Positions 25,032-33,587 of a stretch of 44,318 nt of DNA are shown here, one piece after another (the stretch's first letter is position 1; each line of letters opens with the position of its first letter). The stretch spans positions 1 through 44,318 of the forward strand of contig DIUW01000005.1 of assembly GCA_002423125.1 (NCBI GenBank), in the 5' to 3' direction. Position numbers and translations under genes: made by a program. The notes under the pieces were generated by a model, which was given only the letters and a program-made list of their open reading frames with translations, was not told where the DNA came from and did no database searches. Source of the stretch: Legionellaceae bacterium UBA6148 (GTDB lineage Bacteria; Pseudomonadota; Gammaproteobacteria; Legionellales; Legionellaceae).

Positions 25032-26591
25032 TCACCAGTTTGGTAAATAAAGCTGCTTAATACGTGTCCAGTCGCTATCTGGAGGTTGATGATTTGTTTG
25101 TTTTAGTAAACCGCCCCAATTGGTTCGCGCAGCCATGGCCGCTTTAATCTGCCCTGGGACAATATCATGACCATTTCGAATTTGCCATCCACCACCGAGC
25201 GCACGGTACAATGCGACTAATGCCTGCGGAATCGCTCCCTGCGCATTGGTTAACGATGTTTGTACTCGCAGCTGTTGTCGTTCGGCATCGAGGACGGTTG
25301 TGTAATCATTTTCACCCTCTTTGTATCGGATGATAGCCAATCTTGTGGATTGAATCGCTGAGCGGTTCGCTTTTGATAGGAACTGTTCGGACTGCTTCGC
25401 TTCAATGTATGCGGTTATATTGTCTTGAACTTCCTGTTGGGCTTTCAATACTAAATTAAGATAATTCAATAAAGCTTGCTGGAAAACAGCATCTTGAACG
25501 CGTACCGCATTAGTGATTTGGCCATAGTTTAATATCGGCCAATTCAGTGCGGGCCCCGCAAGCACGGATCGATTGCCCCATTGAAAAATATCACTCATAG
25601 ATGAGGGAGCAATACTATTTGCCGAAAACGCAAAGGTCCCTGTTAATGAAAACGCAGGATAAAGATTGGCTTTTGTCGCACCAATGGCTTCTGATTGCGC
25701 GATGGCTTGTAATCGTGCTTGATGAATGTCTGGCCTTCGTGCCAATGCTTCGACAGGAATTCCTACAGCTACTTTTGAGGGAGCGTTAGGAATCCCGTGT
25801 TTTTTTTGCAATAACCCATCCATTGCATTGGGCGTTATGCCGAGCAGCACGGCAAGAGCGTCTTTTTGGCGTTGTGACTGAGTGATCAGTGTCGGAAGAG
25901 TTGACTCTGTTTCGGAAAGCTCCGTTTGAGCTTGCTCAACGTCTAATAAACTAGTTTGGCCTGCAGTGAAGCGAGACTTAGCGATTTGTAGACTTACTTT
26001 TTGTAACGCGATATTTTCTTTAGTAATTTTTATTTGCTCTTCATTGGTGCGAAAGGCAATGTAGGTCGAGGCTATGTCCGCAGTGAGTGTGACGAGCGCA
26101 TTGTCATAGGCGGCGAGGGAGGCTAGAAAAGTGGCATCATTGGCTCGGATTGCTCGACGGTATTTACCCCAAAAATCAACTTCCCAGTTTGCTGAAAACC
26201 CCAGTGATGCCGTATCAAACGTTGTTGGTAAAAGACTTTGAAACTGGCTGCCACCAATACGAACATTATTATAACTGCCCGTGACGGCTTGTTGCTGAGG
26301 ATAAAGTTGGCCTACGGATTGTGCAAGTTGAGCCCTGGCTTGTAAAACCTTAACGCCCATACTCTGTAATGATAAGTTACTTTGATAGCCTTGGTTGATT
26401 AAAGACGTTAGATTGTTGTCATGGAATTCTTCCCACCATTGTTTGTCTTTAAAGGGCGTTTCGTTAACAGTTTTATCTTGTTTTGTCCAATGTTGAGGAA
26501 TCGGTTTTAGAGGTTCTTTATAGTTTGGGCCGACCATCATACAGGCGGTAAGAAACAAATAGGATGCAACAATGGTAAGAGTTTTTAACAT
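25032..26591 (-). CDS. outer-membrane factor lipoprotein (OprM/NodT type)
   Basis: From the ATG at 26591 the protein has 519 residues. It begins with a lipoprotein signal, LFLTAC (C17), then MVGPNYKEP, the typical OprM start. Two repeated outer-membrane-efflux-protein halves follow, each helical-barrel, e.g. ANWEVDFWGKYRRAI and AGPALNWPILNYGQI with family blocks RRPDI and YKEGENDYTTVLDAERQQL. It forms the TolC-like channel of the tripartite pump. It is the first gene of the operon, so the order is channel, adaptor, pump, unlike mexAB-oprM. The frame extends 15 codons upstream without lipoprotein logic. Confidence 0.93.
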   Translation of the reverse strand: MLKTLTIVASYLFLTACMMVGPNYKEPLKPIPQHWTKQDKTVNETPFKDKQWWEEFHDNNLTSLINQGYQSNLSLQSMGVKVLQARAQLAQSVGQLYPQQQAVTGSYNNVRIGGSQFQSLLPTTFDTASLGFSANWEVDFWGKYRRAIRANDATFLASLAAYDNALVTLTADIASTYIAFRTNEEQIKITKENIALQKVSLQIAKSRFTAGQTSLLDVEQAQTELSETESTLPTLITQSQRQKDALAVLLGITPNAMDGLLQKKHGIPNAPSKVAVGIPVEALARRPDIHQARLQAIAQSEAIGATKANLYPAFSLTGTFAFSANSIAPSSMSDIFQWGNRSVLAGPALNWPILNYGQITNAVRVQDAVFQQALLNYLNLVLKAQQEVQDNITAYIEAKQSEQFLSKANRSAIQSTRLAIIRYKEGENDYTTVLDAERQQLRVQTSLTNAQGAIPQALVALYRALGGGWQIRNGHDIVPGQIKAAMAARTNWGGLLKQTNHQPPDSDWTRIKQLYLPNW

Positions 26592-26738
26592 ACGTGTTAA
26601 TACTTCCCTATACGAACGCGATGGCAATAAAAGCACTCTATCATTATTCTTTATTGTTGACTAGGGACAGTACTGGATTAGAGGCGCTCCTTGTGTAATA
26701 TATAAGCTCTATATTGAGAACTGCTGTGTACCGTAAAA

Positions 26739-26782
26739 TGAAAATAATGACCGAAATGCGAGTCAAGTGATTATTATTTTCA
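26739..26782. promoter_or_regulatory. 10-bp inverted repeat in the divergent efflux/effector control region
   Basis: TGAAAATAAT (26739-26748) and ATTATTTTCA (26773-26782) are perfect inverted copies with a 24-base spacer. They lie in the region shared by the divergent efflux operon (start 26591) and the 1276-aa gene (start 26829). They could bind a regulator of either gene. AT-rich repeats can also arise by chance. Confidence 0.4.
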
Positions 26783-26828
26783 AATGTATGCTAAAATTGA
26801 ACATATAATTAGCATAAAGGTGAGTCAT

Positions 26829-29800
26829 ATGGTGCATTCAACGTTTAAAAACCAGGGGCAATCAGCACAAGCGGCATCTTCACTCGCAGAGGAAATCGAG
26901 CTTCAGCTGAATGAACCAATAAACTGCAATCATATTGTTATCAATAAGCGCAGTAACACGGTTCATTTAATGGTGCCATTGACCTCAGGCATACAAATTG
27001 GTTTGGACAACACGTGTAAAACTACATTTGAGCTAAAAGAGTTTTTTGGTAAGTCAGGAAATCCAGAAAAATCAGCGATGAGCGAATTAAATCGCTATAA
27101 GAAGGCATTGGAAGATGATATCGCAATATTATCGGGTGATGCAGGGCGTGCGAAATTGCTTGGTGAAATAAGATCCAGACTTGCTCAAGTAGAAATGCAT
27201 ATTACTGCTCTAAGGGCAGTGCAAGCGCAAGCCGAGATGGGCAATATCTATCGATATCCCCCCTCCATTCAGAGCATTATCCAACGAAAATCCAATCTGT
27301 ATGCGATGTTATTACGACCAACAATGATGGACATGGTAACTTGCCTTGATACGGCATCGCTTTTTAAGATGGATCGGACAGGATCGGGAGGCGCTTTATT
27401 TCACGCATTAAAAATGATTCGGCGAGTGGCCCAGCCTGATTTAATGACTCCCGCTCGCCTTAAAGAAAGATTGATCGATGACACCATTGCAACGCTGAAC
27501 GTACCCCTTCTTATCAATGATCTTGGTGGGATTGCTGCTGTGCTTCCCGTGATTAAAGTGCAGTTATCCTCTGAGTTTGCGAAATTATTTCCGGGGCAAG
27601 AGTGTGCTTTTAACGAGAGCGTTCAGGTTGGTGATTCCCCTCCACAGGAGACAAACGCTGACTATATTGGGCAAATATTGGGACTTGATCAAATAACGAG
27701 CGTGGAGGATTTGAAGGAGCTTGTTCAGGGGCTCGCAGGAGCTTGTGTTCAGGCTGAGCAGTATGAATTAAGAGCTCAAGAAATGGACGGAAGAGCCAAC
27801 CTATCTTGTTTCGAAGGTAATCCCACCTTGGAAGAGTTGAGTATTATGACACAATTTCTTCTAGCAGAAATTAACTTTTTTGCCGATAACCAAAAGTACT
27901 TGAGTTCATCTATCAATTTTGCAAGCGTATTTGAGCAATCGCCCCTCTTGTCACAGGAGCTCGTTGATGCAATCAATTCTGCGCTAAGCCGCAATCAAAG
28001 TGTTGAGGCAGAAGTGATCGCCTTTTTTAATCGAAATCACACAACGTTTAAGTTAACCAAACCATTCACCGATAGTGATCTGCAATCCATACGTCATCGG
28101 ACGAAACAGCATTATGAGCAAATTGTGCGATCGAGTGGTGACAGCATTCATAATGATGAATTTATGGTGGTTTTGGACGATAAACAAGGACATTTTTTCT
28201 CATATCGAAACGCACTTCGTTTTGATTTTGGTGAATTTTTGGCAGTCTCAAGTCCTAACACTCACCCTACTATCAATCGATGTTTTAATACAGACGAAAT
28301 GCGGCGCATGTATAACAACTTACTCTCCGATCTATCAAATATTCCTACGGAGGTGCCTAATCGTGAACCTGAGGATATTGGTTTTTATGCGATGAGCCGG
28401 GAAGCCATTGCGGCGACATTGAGTGACTCGATTAAACAATATGGATTGAATCAGGTCACTCCTCAAGAAAAAATAGCGGCCTATCAAAAAAGCCGACGTC
28501 TTTTATTAACGATGTGCAAAGGCAATGGCGATGTGCGGTTATTTGAGAAGCTTGGAGGCGATTTTTTTAAACGGTACGCCAACAATGATGCAGCAAAAGA
28601 GTTGTTTAGTGATATCAATAATATCATCACTGACGCGCGAATATTAAGGGAATATAACAAAATAGTACGTGGTCGCGAGCAGTTGATCTTGACACCAGAG
28701 CAGGCACGTAGTTTATATGTTGCTGCTGTGAGCACAGGCACATTGCCGATAGAAAATAACTTAAAATACAGTGATACAGAGGCTATCAGGGCTCTTTTGA
28801 GGGTTCATAACATAAATCTGAACTCAAAAGACGTTGTTCTTGGTGGTGCAGGTCTGTTTTTGCTCAATGCCACTAGAGATGCAATCGATCAGCTGACAGC
28901 ATTAATGGCTAAGTTTGAAGGAAAGCTGCATTTGCCTGAAAATATTGTCCAGAGTATCTATAAAGAAGTCGGCGAATTGTTTGAAACAACTAATCGAACT
29001 GAGTGGACTGCATTTCATAACATCAACAATCCGGAAGAAAAGCTACGTCGAGGTTTGCAATTATTGGGTGTGGACGTTCCAGATGAAAACACGCTGCGCC
29101 CTGCTTTTTTTCAGGAGCAACGGAATGGTTTTATCATTGATGCGTTAACATCACAATCCATGACGATCATCGAGTCGGCACATAAGAAACAAGCGCATCG
29201 TTTTCGAATGACAAAAGATATGGCGAAAGCGCTGTATGAGGCTGTTTTGGGAGAACCGAGCCTTTGTGTCAGATTGAGCCCTCAGTTTCGAAATGATGTG
29301 CTTCCCGATCGATTAGAAGCAGCATTAATATTATTGGATATTGAGTACAATCGTGTTGAGTTTAATGATTATAATGGATATTACGCTTATTTACCTGAAG
29401 AGCAACAAGCAAAAATTGAGCATCTTTATCGACAGTATTTGTTAAAAGTAGAATTAACCTGTCCTGAGGATACAAATAGAGATGATGTACTGCGAGATCG
29501 GCGTGATTTTGGGGAGCGACCAAAAATACCATTGAGTGCGAATTATGTTATCCCAACAGTTCCGCCGATTAAAAGTCATCGAGGCTTTCTTTTCAGGCTC
29601 ATAACGTTTCGTGCACAACAAGGATTGGCTTCTCATAATCTGCCAGCAGGAGGCCTTCGAGGACGACAATTGCCTAATGATGCTCCTCCTCCTTCTCGTG
29701 ATCCGATACAAGAGGCGTTATTTCAAAAATTAAATCGATTGGTAGGCCACGAACAATCGCCACTTACTCCTGGAACATGGATCGCTTTTAGGATTGATGA

Positions 29801-30659
29801 AAATCATGGGCGCTGGGAGTATGGCATTTCCACATTTACCCGTAAAAAATGCATGTCTAATTCGCAGTATCAAATCACAATCGAAGACAATGGAATGTTT
29901 TCAGTACAGGATAAATCACGGAATTATGCTGGAGTTTTTGGAAACGAAAAAACACAAATACTCGCTCTTTTTTATTCTGCAATTCAGGCCGATCATGCTT
30001 TTACAATGCCTGTCTCAACTGCGGCGGCACCAGCAGCTCCTCCTCCTCCTCCTCCTCCTCCTCCTCCTCCTGCTTTTTCGGCACCAGTGGCAGCTCCTCT
30101 GATTCCTCCTCCTGTTGTTTCAGCACCAGTAGCAGCTCCTCTGACTCCTCCTCCTTTGCCTCAGCCGATCAACAACGATCCACCCTTGAGTAAAAAGAGG
30201 ATCACTGCAATAAAAAGTGCTTATGTTGATTTTGAGAAAAAAATGCGGAAGCTGGAGGTTTTTTTAAAAAAGACTCCTGCAAACACGCAAGATGATGCTC
30301 AAGTTCAATCTGATATTAGAGAGGTGCGTCGTGCATATCAAAAACTCAATGATTCAGCTCCTCGCGATCAACTTTCAAAACTGAAAGACCTACATGGATG
30401 TTTAAATCAATTAAACGATCATGCTCGGCAACGGATGGATACTCACCATGGGATTGGTGGTCTATCGCTTGCTAAGAGAAAAACATTAGGATCTCTTCTC
30501 GCGATTCTGACGTTGAGTATCGGTATTTTTGTTGCGGCCATTGTGAGTTCAGCGGGTTATAGAGGAACTTTTTTTGCGGCAAGCGTCATGACCGATACGC
30601 GGAAAAAATTTGATTTACTCAAAGAGCAGACGAGCGATGTAACGCCGAAAACTCATTAG
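26829..30659 (+). CDS. 1276-aa candidate Dot/Icm effector with repeats, polyproline run and SH2-like segment
   Basis: The start at 26829 follows AAGGTGAG; the frame is open from an ATG at 26784 without such a site. I recognise no overall family. An N-terminal helical part is followed by up to four degenerate modules beginning near residues 520, 620, 700 and 793 (e.g. LTPEQARSLYVAAV, LPENIVQSIYKEV, MTKDMAKALYEAV), two of which end in a LxLLGVDV/LILLDIEY-like motif. At about 965-1060 a segment with GTWIAFR (R988) and SQYQITIEDNGMFSV resembles an SH2 fold. Then come 11 prolines (1071-1081), a 14-residue tandem repeat, a coiled coil (about 1120-1190), a hydrophobic helix (about 1217-1240) and a charged tail. 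Size, modularity and the nearby Dot/Icm genes suggest a translocated effector; this is inference. Confidence 0.6.
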   Translation: MVHSTFKNQGQSAQAASSLAEEIELQLNEPINCNHIVINKRSNTVHLMVPLTSGIQIGLDNTCKTTFELKEFFGKSGNPEKSAMSELNRYKKALEDDIAILSGDAGRAKLLGEIRSRLAQVEMHITALRAVQAQAEMGNIYRYPPSIQSIIQRKSNLYAMLLRPTMMDMVTCLDTASLFKMDRTGSGGALFHALKMIRRVAQPDLMTPARLKERLIDDTIATLNVPLLINDLGGIAAVLPVIKVQLSSEFAKLFPGQECAFNESVQVGDSPPQETNADYIGQILGLDQITSVEDLKELVQGLAGACVQAEQYELRAQEMDGRANLSCFEGNPTLEELSIMTQFLLAEINFFADNQKYLSSSINFASVFEQSPLLSQELVDAINSALSRNQSVEAEVIAFFNRNHTTFKLTKPFTDSDLQSIRHRTKQHYEQIVRSSGDSIHNDEFMVVLDDKQGHFFSYRNALRFDFGEFLAVSSPNTHPTINRCFNTDEMRRMYNNLLSDLSNIPTEVPNREPEDIGFYAMSREAIAATLSDSIKQYGLNQVTPQEKIAAYQKSRRLLLTMCKGNGDVRLFEKLGGDFFKRYANNDAAKELFSDINNIITDARILREYNKIVRGREQLILTPEQARSLYVAAVSTGTLPIENNLKYSDTEAIRALLRVHNINLNSKDVVLGGAGLFLLNATRDAIDQLTALMAKFEGKLHLPENIVQSIYKEVGELFETTNRTEWTAFHNINNPEEKLRRGLQLLGVDVPDENTLRPAFFQEQRNGFIIDALTSQSMTIIESAHKKQAHRFRMTKDMAKALYEAVLGEPSLCVRLSPQFRNDVLPDRLEAALILLDIEYNRVEFNDYNGYYAYLPEEQQAKIEHLYRQYLLKVELTCPEDTNRDDVLRDRRDFGERPKIPLSANYVIPTVPPIKSHRGFLFRLITFRAQQGLASHNLPAGGLRGRQLPNDAPPPSRDPIQEALFQKLNRLVGHEQSPLTPGTWIAFRIDENHGRWEYGISTFTRKKCMSNSQYQITIEDNGMFSVQDKSRNYAGVFGNEKTQILALFYSAIQADHAFTMPVSTAAAPAAPPPPPPPPPPPAFSAPVAAPLIPPPVVSAPVAAPLTPPPLPQPINNDPPLSKKRITAIKSAYVDFEKKMRKLEVFLKKTPANTQDDAQVQSDIREVRRAYQKLNDSAPRDQLSKLKDLHGCLNQLNDHARQRMDTHHGIGGLSLAKRKTLGSLLAILTLSIGIFVAAIVSSAGYRGTFFAASVMTDTRKKFDLLKEQTSDVTPKTH
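30039..30071 (+). repeat. (CCT)11 triplet microsatellite coding polyproline
   Basis: Eleven consecutive CCT codons encode P1071-P1081 of the candidate effector. It is followed by two copies of a 14-residue unit, SAPVAAPL(I/T)PPP(VV/LP), encoded at about 30077-30160. Identical codons mark recent slippage. A triplet run changes length without shifting the frame, so proline number may vary between strains. Confidence 0.95.
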
Positions 30660-30681
30660 CCTTCAACCGCTTTTTCCAAGA

Positions 30682-31479
30682 TTAGTGACGATGGGTATAA
30701 AATGAGAGCAAAAGCCAATGTTCGGCATTTAAAATATGGTTCCCAATAAAGGGATCATTATAATTTTTTATACCATTCAAAACAGCTTGAACATTGGACT
30801 GCTGGATGCAAAACTTGAAGTAATGCTGTTTTAATTTCAATAAAATTGCTGATGCTTCTTTGTTTAATGCATGAAGTTGATGTTGTGCCATATGATAGCT
30901 CGGGTATTGACTGAGGATGCAACAATTCGGCTGTAAATGATCGATGGTCTTTATCCATAAATGATAAATCTCCTTCGTGCAACGGTTATATTCATCGGGA
31001 TCATGAATTAATTTATCCCAAATGACTTGGTACGGCCGGATAGGTTGTTCTTTTTGTCTCTGTGCCCATTGAAAAAGAGAGGGCGTCGCGTACTTCGTTT
31101 CTGCGAGCAAGATATCATCAATAGAATGATTGGAAACCAATGCGTTTGCCTTTATTGGGAGCTTATGGTAACTGTTTTGTAACGAATCCGTGTGTAAATG
31201 CAGCGTTGCATCAGGAATATGTTTTTTATATTCTAGGATCAGTTTTTGTGCTAACTGATTATCGGGCTCGATCAAATGGAGCTCACCGCAAAAAGAAATT
31301 TTTTCTAAAGCACTGGCCATTTTTGAGGACGATCCCGGGGCAATCTCTATGATCACATCATCTGATTTTAAATGACAAAGAGTAAATAAATTCGACCAAA
31401 TTTGACCTATGTAAGCATCCCAGGCTTGATAATTAGCCGTTATATCGTGTATTGAATCATCTGAAAACATGCCAAACAT
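30682..31479 (-). CDS. SAM-methyltransferase-like protein, third gene of the oxygenase operon
   Basis: The 265-aa protein has a Rossmann-type SAM-binding pattern: VIIEIAPGSSSKMASAL (about 42-58, motif I), LHLIEPDNQLAQ (acidic residue after strand 2), then NALVSNHSIDDILLAE in the motif IV position. The glycine motif is divergent (EIAPGSSSK), so activity is not certain. It starts 5 bases after the stop of the tandem oxygenase, so the genes are co-transcribed. It likely methylates an intermediate or a protein handled by that operon; the substrate is unknown. The gene ends 22 bases from the convergent effector stop. Confidence 0.65.
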   Translation of the reverse strand: MFGMFSDDSIHDITANYQAWDAYIGQIWSNLFTLCHLKSDDVIIEIAPGSSSKMASALEKISFCGELHLIEPDNQLAQKLILEYKKHIPDATLHLHTDSLQNSYHKLPIKANALVSNHSIDDILLAETKYATPSLFQWAQRQKEQPIRPYQVIWDKLIHDPDEYNRCTKEIYHLWIKTIDHLQPNCCILSQYPSYHMAQHQLHALNKEASAILLKLKQHYFKFCIQQSNVQAVLNGIKNYNDPFIGNHILNAEHWLLLSFYTHRH

Positions 31480-31484
31480 TTTCT

Positions 31485-33587
31485 CTACTCTTGCTTAGGA
31501 ACGTCATCTGTCCAAAATAATCCCGCCATTGAAGCGCTGATCATGCGATCACCTGAAAAAGACTCCCGCGCGTGACCAAAGCGAATATTATCGACCAATA
31601 AAATATCACTATCGCTATAGTAATTGCCTTGTCTTGAATGCCAAAAGGCATGAAGAAGAATGGTGATTTCTTCTGGATTCAATTCGTCACCATTGCCTAA
31701 AGGAAAACGCCGATAGCCATTGTGGGCTAATGGGCCATTTAATGCAATTCGAGGAAATAATAAGTATCGCTTGCCATCGCGATTGTCTTTTTTATAACCC
31801 GGGATAGTGATTCGTGTCATTAAAGTATAAAAAACTTGATGATGGCTGGTTTCAATCTCTTCCGTTTTCCAAAAACATTCATCAAATTGAAAAATGGATT
31901 GTTTGCATTTAGTAAGGGCTTCCTCCCGAGAAGTGGTTTCTAATCTATCTTGCCAGGATCGAAAATAATTATTCTTTTTTTCTGGATGATTTTCATCTAA
32001 AAAGCCTGTTTCGATAAGATATCCATGTTTTTGGATTTTCTTAAGCAATGCTTGCCCCACCGATCCAGCTTGAGCAATAAACTGCTCAACAAAGAGCGCA
32101 TCATGAATAAAAGTCCTGCCACCGTGATATTTTTTGACGGATTTATGACAAAAAAACAATAGTCGTTCGGGCATAAACCGTTGATATAAAATCTCATTGT
32201 GTGGCAATAAAAACTTATCTTGGGGATAGTGATCTGTTTCGCGCATTGATTTGGATAGATATTTTAATTGAGTTCGTCCACAAGTCATTCCCCCCCATTG
32301 AAATTGCTCTTCATCTCCAAACCCAAGGATATCGAGCAATTCGTTGGGAAGAATCCCGGGTGGTTCCGATTGAATTCCTGTATTGATGATCTGCAAAACA
32401 CCAAATTCATCAAATTGCTGTTTGGCGATAAGTAACCGTTTTTTTGTTAAATTTCCCTTAGCATCAAATACTCGCATGCTAAATTTTTCTTCCCATTGAA
32501 ATTGGGACGGGGGAAGTTGATATCGATCTTCTTGATGAGATCGAACCGGTTTTGCTCTCGGAAGAACGTGATCGTTCGATTGAAATTGTTGCCAAATAGG
32601 ATTATAAACATTCTTCACATCTGCAAATCCAGCCATGCCAACTAAAATTTCACGATTATCATTATAAGCCTCTCTTGAATGCCCATATCGAATATTATCC
32701 ATTAATATGATATCACCTAGTGACCAGTCTATGCCTTGACGAGTGATTAAGTAGGCATGTAATAAAATATTGACGTCTTGTTCCGTTAAAGCAGAACCAT
32801 TCCCCAATAGGAATTGCCTATATCCATTTCGTGCATGGGGTGGATCTAATGCAATTCTTGGAAAGCGTAAATAACGATTGCGATCAGTATCGACGATAAA
32901 CGCGGGTAACGTAATCTGAGTCATTAATGTATTGTCATCGTTCCACCAGGCGCTATCATATCGATCGGCTTGATCTAAACAGGTATTTAAGACAACTTTT
33001 TTATCTTGCGTTTGAAAACGTTCTTGCCATGACTGGAAATAGTTATTTTTTTTGTATGGATGATGTTGGTCAAGAAATCCGGTTATGAAGGTCATGCCAT
33101 AAGTGCTCAATTGATGAAGTAATTGTTCCCCCCCTTTTTGGGACGCAATATGGCGCTCAACTTGAGTCGCATCATGTAAAAAAGTACGTCCACCCGTTTT
33201 CGGAGGAATCGTGCAAAATAATAAAACCCTTTCAGGACAGTAACGTTGATATTGAATCTCATTATTGGGGAGTAAATATAAGTGCGGAGGATAGTAATCC
33301 ATTCGCCTTAAACCAGGTGCTGCCCACTGAGTTTGCCAAAGCTCGCTTGTTCGCCCTCCTTGTTGAAACTGATTGCTACTTCCAAATCCTCCTAGTAAAT
33401 GCATCAGATTTAGGAGTTCTTCTTGTCGTTGCAAACCGGTATGAATCACATGAACCGCGCCGTGTTGTTGAAATTGCTTATAAATTTCTTCGCAACAAGC
33501 AGAATCTAAGCGATTTTCCGCGCTAAAAACACGCATACTAAATGCTTCTTCATGCATTTTTTCAACTGTTGCGGAATAATTATACAT
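31485..33587 (-). CDS. tandem TauD/TfdA-like Fe(II)/2-oxoglutarate oxygenase
   Basis: The ATG at 33587 has GGAGG five bases upstream and overlaps the previous gene by 8 bases, giving 700 residues (the frame is open to 33602). It is an internal duplication: domain 1 about 10-330, domain 2 about 368-695. Both share FSMRVF, GGRTF(L/I)HDA, NNYF(Q/R)SW, YL(R/L)FPRIAL, NGYR(Q/R)F and DNIR(Y/F)GH. The facial iron triad looks complete in domain 2: H463-N-E465 (LLPHNEI) and distal H672. Domain 1 has N108-N-E110 in place of H-N-E, but keeps the distal H303. As inference, domain 2 is the working oxygenase and domain 1 is inactive or binds substrate. The substrate is unknown. Confidence 0.82.
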   Translation of the reverse strand: MYNYSATVEKMHEEAFSMRVFSAENRLDSACCEEIYKQFQQHGAVHVIHTGLQRQEELLNLMHLLGGFGSSNQFQQGGRTSELWQTQWAAPGLRRMDYYPPHLYLLPNNEIQYQRYCPERVLLFCTIPPKTGGRTFLHDATQVERHIASQKGGEQLLHQLSTYGMTFITGFLDQHHPYKKNNYFQSWQERFQTQDKKVVLNTCLDQADRYDSAWWNDDNTLMTQITLPAFIVDTDRNRYLRFPRIALDPPHARNGYRQFLLGNGSALTEQDVNILLHAYLITRQGIDWSLGDIILMDNIRYGHSREAYNDNREILVGMAGFADVKNVYNPIWQQFQSNDHVLPRAKPVRSHQEDRYQLPPSQFQWEEKFSMRVFDAKGNLTKKRLLIAKQQFDEFGVLQIINTGIQSEPPGILPNELLDILGFGDEEQFQWGGMTCGRTQLKYLSKSMRETDHYPQDKFLLPHNEILYQRFMPERLLFFCHKSVKKYHGGRTFIHDALFVEQFIAQAGSVGQALLKKIQKHGYLIETGFLDENHPEKKNNYFRSWQDRLETTSREEALTKCKQSIFQFDECFWKTEEIETSHHQVFYTLMTRITIPGYKKDNRDGKRYLLFPRIALNGPLAHNGYRRFPLGNGDELNPEEITILLHAFWHSRQGNYYSDSDILLVDNIRFGHARESFSGDRMISASMAGLFWTDDVPKQE

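Noticed and set aside
26784..26828. Earlier ATG for the large candidate effector
   Set aside because: No ribosome site precedes 26784, while AAGGTGAG precedes 26829.
29794..30102. Leucine-run frame overlapping the polyproline segment
   Set aside because: The poly-Leu stretch is a frame-shifted reading of the CCT repeat.
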